Positions 58,796-64,000 of a stretch of 64,000 bases of DNA are shown in pieces. Source of the stretch: Dysidea avara (taxonomy: Eukaryota > Porifera > Demospongiae > Dictyoceratida > Dysideidae). The stretch spans positions 15,407,682 to 15,471,681 of the forward strand of contig NC_089275.1 in assembly GCF_963678975.1 (NCBI RefSeq), given 5' to 3'. Within the stretch, counting starts at the first letter, position 1; each line of letters starts with the position of its first letter. The notes under the pieces are model-generated. The model ran no database searches. It was not told where the DNA came from and worked only from the letters and a program-made list of their open reading frames with translations. The position numbers and the translations under genes are program-made.

Positions 58796-60350
58796 TCGCA
58801 TCACAACGAACGGGCATTTATATGGCTTATGCAATTTATTTATTTATTTATTATTACTTTATGGCAAGTATGCCAAGGGTCTGCAAGCAACTGGTGCTTG
58901 CAGCCTAAAACACAAGTTATACATACATTATAATTACTTAACTAATTATAACTAGCTATAGTGTTTGAAAGTTTGATGGTGGAGAGAGATCGTGACATTT
59001 GCTGCACGGACATAGATAATGGTAGGTACAGTGATTGTCATCGTCAAAATGAGTTACAAAATGATTCCACATAAATTTCTTTAGTTTAGCCTTGATGGTT
59101 GCAATTGATAAATTGGTATTGATTACAGGAAGAGCATTCCACAAACGAGGAAGGCGATGGAAATAAGAGTTTCTATTTAAGTTGGTACTATGGAGACGAT
59201 GTTTGAGTTTATTATGTGTAGAGGATCTGGTGTGACCCTGGGTAAATGTAATGTACCTATTAATGTCAAAGTTTCTAGTGGGTGACTTAAGTGACTTGAT
59301 CGCAAACAAAACATCCTGAATCTCGAGGATATACATGAATGGTAGAAGATGAAGTTCTAATAACCTGGATTTGTAGCTGATATTATAATTATTCAAGATG
59401 TGTTTGGTTGCTCGACGTTGAATACGCTCAAAACATAAGATGTCCTTGATTCGCCATAACTGAGAGCAATAGGTAAGATGAGGACGAATTAAAGTAATAT
59501 ACAGATGTAGCTTGACTGATGGGTAGTGATTGGAACAAAAAGTACGTCGTATCAGAGCCAACAATTTATATGCTTTAGATATTATAGAATTGTAATGTTA
59601 AGGTGATTGTACTGTTACAGCTGTGAACTCATCCCTCGTAGATATCCTTACAATGTAGGGTGATTGCGTGTACTGTTACAGCTGTGAACTACACTGCTTC
59701 GTCACTCATAGATGTCCTAGCGAAATGATTACTATACGCTCTTACTACTACTGTATGTAGCTAAGCTAGAATATACAGTAGTTAGCCATTAGTTTCGTTT
59801 TCGAGTCTTCATCCTTCCAGTGTAGGGATGAAACGAAACGACTGCCACGCCCCCTTTGCTCATGACGTTGGTACCATACTTAACATACAGTACCCGCTTA
59901 CGAAGTGCAAAATTACATTTGATTATAGCTCTTACTAGCTACTACTGTATGTAAAGTATGGTACCAATGTCGCGAGCAAAAGGGGTATGACAGCCGTTTC
60001 GTTTCATCCCTCCACTGAAAGGATGAAGACTTAAAACGAAACTAATAGCTAACTACTGTATATTCTAGCTGTGCTAGCGCAATGATACTTAGCTACATAC
60101 AGTAGTAGTAAGAGCGTATAGTAATCAATTCGCTAGGACGGCTATGAGCGACGAAGCAGTGTAGTTCACAACTGTAACAGTACACGTAATCGCCCTAACA
60201 TTGCAAGGATATCTACGACGGATGAGTTCACAGCTGTAACAGTACAATCACCCTAACATTGTATAAGAAGCCATACTGATATAAAACGCCCATTCGTTGT
60301 GACTCGAGTTATTCCGCTATTCCGTTATTCCTTAGTTTCACCTTTTACAA
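58794..60350. mobile_element. large palindrome (foldback element) carrying LINE insertions
   Basis: 59591-59900 is the imperfect reverse complement of about 59945-60265 (GTGATTGTACTGTTACAGCT, CTACACTGCTTCGTC, GTTTCGTTTCATCCCT). The outer part ACAACGAACGGGC (58803) pairs with GCCCATTCGTTGT (60288), and CGGAATAACGG (56986) pairs with CCGTTATTCC (60322). The left arm has been split by both LINEs. A TATA-free, CpG-containing centre and no long frame suggest a non-autonomous element. Confidence 0.8.
58833..59590 (-). pseudogene. opposite-strand LINE fragment, C-terminal part
   Basis: The minus frame (58956-59590) reads AYKLLALIRRTFCSN, LTYCSQLW, ERIQRRATKHILNNYN, LPRLWNALPVI and ends with a C-terminal CPCSKC cluster. 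It is related to, but distinct from, the protein at 57009-58631. A (TAAA)-type tail lies near 58838-58855. It begins after the RT domain, so it is a truncated, dead copy. Confidence 0.87.
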
Positions 60351-60582
60351 ACTCCCATTTCTCGGACAAAAATGGTATGGGCATTTCACCAGACCCTTTC
60401 TGAAGGGGACGCTTATAATCTCTAATCGATAAGCGACGCCCCGGATAATGGGTCTGCGAGGACGAGACTAATACGATACGTGGAAAAGAAGTGATTTTAC
60501 TTGAATGATGCCTATGAAAGACGTAGTAACAGCGGATGGAATGTGCTAGTCGCGTAAAAAGTTTCTTCCTATTGGCGCTCAT
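60325..60582 (-). CDS. candidate first exon, unknown protein
   Basis: The minus frame starts MSANRKKLFTRLAHSIRC and runs through YPGRRLSIRDYKRPLQKGSG and FLSEKWEFVKG, where AAAAG is followed by GTGAAA, a possible donor near 60341. Basic N-terminal composition would fit a mitochondrial or nuclear protein, but this is a guess. The 3' end lies at the edge of the palindrome, and the motif GGAGTTTGTAAAAGG recurs inverted at 56967. Possibly the exon of a gene disrupted by the palindrome. Confidence 0.4.
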   Translation of the reverse strand: MSANRKKLFTRLAHSIRCYYVFHRHHSSKITSFPRIVLVSSSQTHYPGRRLSIRDYKRPLQKGSGEMPIPFLSEKWEFVKGETKE

Positions 60583-60785
60583 TAATAAGAAATTTGGACA
60601 GGAAAGCCGTTTCTAAGAGACTACCAAGTATGTTTAGTATTTACACTGTTCAATCACAACATTATTTTATATCTAGAGCAAGCAGATCGTAGATGAATTG
60701 ACATTTCAGGTGATCTGCTACAACAGTTCTTAAGATCCTCCCAGTGGATACATCAGCAATGAGATGGTGAGTACAGAATTCTTGA

Positions 60786-60960
60786 ATGTTCAATAATGCT
60801 ATGCTTAGATCAACAAAAGAATTGTTGGAAGCAGAAGAAGAGCTGATTAGAGAACAAATGGAAAAAAAGAACTGGCAAAGCAAAAGGTCGCTTTTGATTC
60901 AGAGGGATACGGCTATAAATACTGATGATAGTGCAAGACCTGAAAACAGTGAGATAGTGC
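60786..60960 (+). CDS. candidate coiled-coil exon, unknown protein
   Basis: The plus frame MFNNAMLRSTKELLEAEEE continues LIREQMEKKNWQSKRS and DTAINTDDSARPENSE. Charged heptad-like sequence suggests a short coiled coil. It stays open to 61007, but the last residues are hydrophobic and unlike the rest, so the exon probably ends earlier. Start and splice partners are uncertain. It is divergent from the minus candidate at 60325-60582. Confidence 0.35.
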
Positions 60961-61198
60961 ATACAGTATTTGATTTACTAGTAGGGTTATCGTTTTGGTT
61001 AGGGTGAAACAATTCTTGGAAAGGCTGACAACAGTAATAGAAAGACTGGAACTGTATTTATATTATAACATCTTTGGGATTGGTTGTTTGAAGAAATGTT
61101 GACTGTAGTGGCAGAGTAACAGAACAAACAGTAGCACTATATGGATAAGAAAAAGACTTTGAATGATTAAATGGTATGTACAACATTCTTTTTGGAAT

Positions 61199-61456
61199 AC
61201 TTTAAAATACAAGACTTTGTGTGTGTAGTTGTGGAAGTTGACATATTAAAGAGACTGACCTCGAAATGGTGAGATGATGTGTACAACATTCATGAGTGAT
61301 TTTTTCATAGCACCATAAACATTGTGTTGTTTAAAATTCGAGGCTTTATGTATGTAGGTATGGAAATTGACGTATTAAAGAGACAGACCTCGAAACGGTG
61401 AGATGATGTGTACAACATTCGTGAGTGATTTCTTCATAGCACCATAAAAATTGTGT
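61199..61456. repeat. tandem duplication, two ~130-bp units
   Basis: Units from about 61199 and 61330 share TATTAAAGAGAC.GACCTCGAAA, GGTGAGATGATGTGTACAAC and TTCATAGCACCATAAA. Differences are scattered substitutions. No gene recognised. Confidence 0.8.
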
Positions 61457-61462
61457 TTACAG

Positions 61463-61589
61463 CAAATTTTGCTAGAAAGAATGCCAGAAAAGCACTAGTA
61501 GAAGAAATAGATTCACCACTGGTGTTTACAGTGAAATGGTTCCTGGACGTGTTGGAAGTGGCAGGAAAGGAAATGCCAGTATCCAAATG
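61463..61589 (+). CDS. candidate internal exon, unknown protein
   Basis: 127 bp between TTGTGTTTACAG and GTAAGTATA. One frame reads NFARKNARKALVEEID, then SPLVFTVKWFLDVLEVAG and KEMPVSK. Partial, decaying repeats of its 3' half with the same donor (AAATGGTAAG) follow near 61670-61705 and 61790-61825. May belong with 60786-60960. Confidence 0.35.
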
Positions 61590-61976
61590 GTAAGTATAAT
61601 ATTGTTGAGGAATTGTGAGTGAAATTTTATCCTTAGAGGGAAGCGTGTACCCAACATCGTGACAGAAGTGACAGGAAAGGAAGTGCTAGTAGCAAAATGG
61701 TAAGTATAACTCTCTTGAGGAATTGGTCGATCAATGAACTTATGTGCTAGGAGTGAAACAGCTAGCCAACATAGTGGTAGAAAAATGCTAGGACCATAAA
61801 TGCCAACAGCAAAATGGTAAGGCTAATATTATTAAGAGATAAGTTGGTAAATGAACTTAATTGTGTTTTATACTGAAACAGCTGAGCTACATAGCACCAA
61901 CTAAACAATAGTCGAGAACCATATGCATTTGAATGCAAAGACAGTGGTACGTACATAATTATTATATGTGACCCTA

Positions 61977-62596
61977 TTTTGGAAAACCATACATCTGGGA
62001 ACATGCAAAATTTGTGGGATTCTCAATTGAAAATTTCAATGATTTTTAAAAATTAAATTTTTTAACATATTCTGATAAAGCAACTATTAAGCTTTCTTGC
62101 TGTGAAATTTCACACCCATAGCTTCTTTTATCTAGGAGATAAACTGAATTATATCACACCATGTAGTAGTTTCACAATGCGTGGGACAACAATTAACTTA
62201 CAAATTGGGTGATTTGTTCATTCACAAAACCAAACATTTCTTGTCTTTACACAATAATACAAGTGATTTAATTGAGAAAAAACACAAAGAGCACATGATT
62301 AAACTCTCAAGAATCTCTTTTCATTGATTTTAGATTGTAAGAATGGTGATCTTTGTCAGCAAAGTGATTTGTCATAAATTTGTCACATCTGATCACTATT
62401 CAGTTCTATAAACTGATTATGAAAAGTTAGTTTGTAATGTATTAGACAGTTAATTGGCCATATCCTTGGAATGCTTCAATGTATCGTCACAAAATTTTCT
62501 CACGAGGTAGATAACCACTAAGTGCTTCATTGTAGCTATAAAAACACAAAATTGGCCAATGTGCCCAGATGTATGGTTTTCCAAAATAAGGTCACA
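61977..62596. mobile_element. intact TGTGACC-family MITE (620 bp)
   Basis: Ends TGTGACCCTATTTTGGAAAA and its complement, next to TA on both sides. It gives the uninterrupted reference for 23061-24353. Open frames inside are chance. Confidence 0.87.
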
Positions 62597-62683
62597 TATA
62601 TGCAACAGTTTATTAATATCTGTACACGTTATAGTATCAAGAGGAAGGAGGACTAGAAGTTTTTGACACACTAAGCGGAGTGA

Positions 62684-63000
62684 CAGTGATTATGGGGGAA
62701 TTGTGCTGTAAATATTATTATTGCAAGTATTAAAATTTTACGCGAATTTTATAACCCAAACCCGGAGTCGCGAATATAGATTAGCGATCACGTGCATGGC
62801 ACAATTACCCCCATCATGACGACGCGTCTCGAGATTGAGACGAGTATAAATACGGGTCCACGTCTTGAAAGGTGGTTCCACCACGGGTAAGCTCGAACCT
62901 CGTCTTGGGATTACGTGCGAAACCCGTAGTTGTCGCGTATTTGCTCAGCTACGGGTATCTTTACGGGATAATTTCGTCCCGTAATAGTCTCTTATTTGGC
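62684..63000. other. CpG-rich segment with hairpin and TATA-like box
   Basis: ATGGGGGAATTGTGC (near 62693) is inverted at about 62802-62817. Next comes CpG-rich sequence with ATTGAGACGAGTATAAATAC (62833-62852), a possible promoter, perhaps of a retroelement. No coding frame follows; at about 63003 it joins LINE-derived sequence abruptly. Confidence 0.45.
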
Positions 63001-63002
63001 TG

Positions 63003-63254
63003 TGTGAAAGGCATACTTTTCATACAGCGTTAAAGGTTTATAGAACTGTTAATAAGATCTCTCCTCCTTATTTACATGGAATATTCTCTTATGCTGTGGA
63101 TGTCGCTGGTCACTCTGGTAAAAGTGTACCCAGATTGTTTGCTCCTAGTGTGAGAACTAATTATGGTAAGCAGTCACTGGCATTTAGGGGCACAGCCACT
63201 TGGAACAGTTTACCTAAAGCACTGTACGGTGCTAAAACTGTCAATGAATTTTAA
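63003..63254 (+). pseudogene. LINE C-terminal fragment, third copy
   Basis: Matches 33625-33889: the frame includes NKISPPYLHGIFSYAVDV and GTATWNSLPKALYGAKTV, then a premature TAA in NEF. The 5' side is replaced by the CpG-rich segment. Confidence 0.8.
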
Positions 63255-63625
63255 AAAACTATATTGTGTGTGATGTAGCTACTTTTACTTGTGTGAGTAT
63301 AGGTGTACTGTATCTTGTAATTTATTGTGGTCTCAGGGCACAGCTGAATATCAACCTTCTTTGGCTGATGCTGTTTTCCTCGACTTTAATATTTGGAAAA
63401 AAAGTTAGTCAGCCAACATTGAACTTGATTAAGCTCTGTGGAAATTCTTTATGTCACATAGTAGGACAGAAATTTACACATCAGCAAACAACGCTTCTTA
63501 ATATCTTGTATATTTTGCCTAGTTATAGCAGAAAATTATAGAGTTAAGATTGCTACCCACATCCTAACTATATTGTATAAAATCATGTGATGTTTATTCT
63601 AATGAGGAATTCTGTGATATTACAG
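63255..63625. repeat. detached fragment of the array spacer module
   Basis: Collinear with 26010-26300 plus 26980-27060, and with 33890-34250 (AGTTAGTCAGCCAACATTGA, TTTTGCCTAGTTATAGCAGA, TTCTAATGAGGAATTCTGTG). It lies 15 kb beyond the last gene copy. Confidence 0.8.
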
Positions 63626-63687
63626 TAGACTTCATAAAAATCTTTACGTTTCAAACCGTTATACGATTCGTAGCACGATGCATATAA

Positions 63688-63997
63688 GGGGGCATCTCCA
63701 AACTGATTTTGTTACGCTTAACGTCATAATGACGCTAACTTCAGACCTCCCTCCCCCGCCTCCTTAACGTCACACTATGAAAGCAATACATTGGCAATAG
63801 AAGCACAAACGTTATATTCTTTACCTGAAAACATAGTCTACAAACAGTATAGCTGTTTAATCACGTCACTTTCTCTGTTCTATAGCTGTTTACACTATAA
63901 CTGCTTTAATAAAAATTAATAACGTCATGGGCTGAACCCTTTCCCCTTAACGTCATTATGACGTTAAGCGTACCAAAATCAGTTTGGAGATGCCCCC
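63688..63997. mobile_element. MITE at the right edge
   Basis: Inverted ends GGGGGCATCTCCAAACTGAT and complement, followed by TACGCTTAACGTCATAATGA and its complement (about 50-bp arms). Flanks are ATAA and TAA; the window ends three bases later, so the target duplication cannot be checked. Confidence 0.85.
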
Positions 63998-64000
63998 TAA

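Noticed and set aside
62820..63000. Possible tRNA or small RNA gene in the CpG-rich segment
   Set aside because: No cloverleaf or box A/B pattern could be made out.

Overview
This window looks like nuclear DNA of an invertebrate animal, most plausibly a sponge. The evidence is AT-rich sequence, very short phase-0 introns (53-70 bp) with GT..AG ends, TATA-type promoters, ATTAAA polyadenylation signals, CR1/L2-like LINE fragments and many foldback, hAT-like and TA-targeting non-autonomous DNA elements. CpG sites decay to TpG/CpA between duplicates, which points to germline CpG methylation. The host assignment is inference. No bacterial features, rRNA, tRNA or CRISPR were seen.

The main content of 1-48.3 kb is a head-to-tail array, all on the + strand, of one small three-exon gene. 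I name the copies A (only its last 43 bases, at the left edge), B (14.0 kb), C (21.0 kb), D (31.6 kb), E (36.1 kb), F (42.5 kb) and G (47.5 kb). An intact copy encodes a 205-residue protein with a signal peptide, a dibasic KR site, six cysteines after the signal peptide and long predicted helices. I recognise no named family; the layout is what one would expect of a secreted, possibly cytokine-like, helical factor. B, C and G are open. D and E share one nonsense codon, and F has a different one. Each full copy carries a TATA box 81-90 bp before its ATG and a TTCN3GAA-type site about 48 bp before the TATA.

The spacers are themselves duplicated modules. They hold minus-strand candidate exons of at least one companion gene, mostly decayed, and many insertions whose empty sites can be read from the sister modules. 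A 31-bp satellite (about 1.08-4.33 kb) and foldback elements separate A from B. A fragment of the same spacer module reappears at 63.0-63.6 kb.

Right of the array (49.9-51.5 kb) are two minus-strand host genes: an acidic, Ser/Pro/Glu/Lys-rich protein (last exon only) and a small TRAF-type MATH-domain protein. From 51.5 kb on, transposon debris dominates: a 2.7-kb element with long inverted repeats, a LINE with an open reverse transcriptase domain (57.0-58.6 kb), an opposite LINE fragment, a large palindrome (to 60.35 kb), two poorly understood candidate coding exons (60.3-61.6 kb), and DNA-transposon relics to the right edge.
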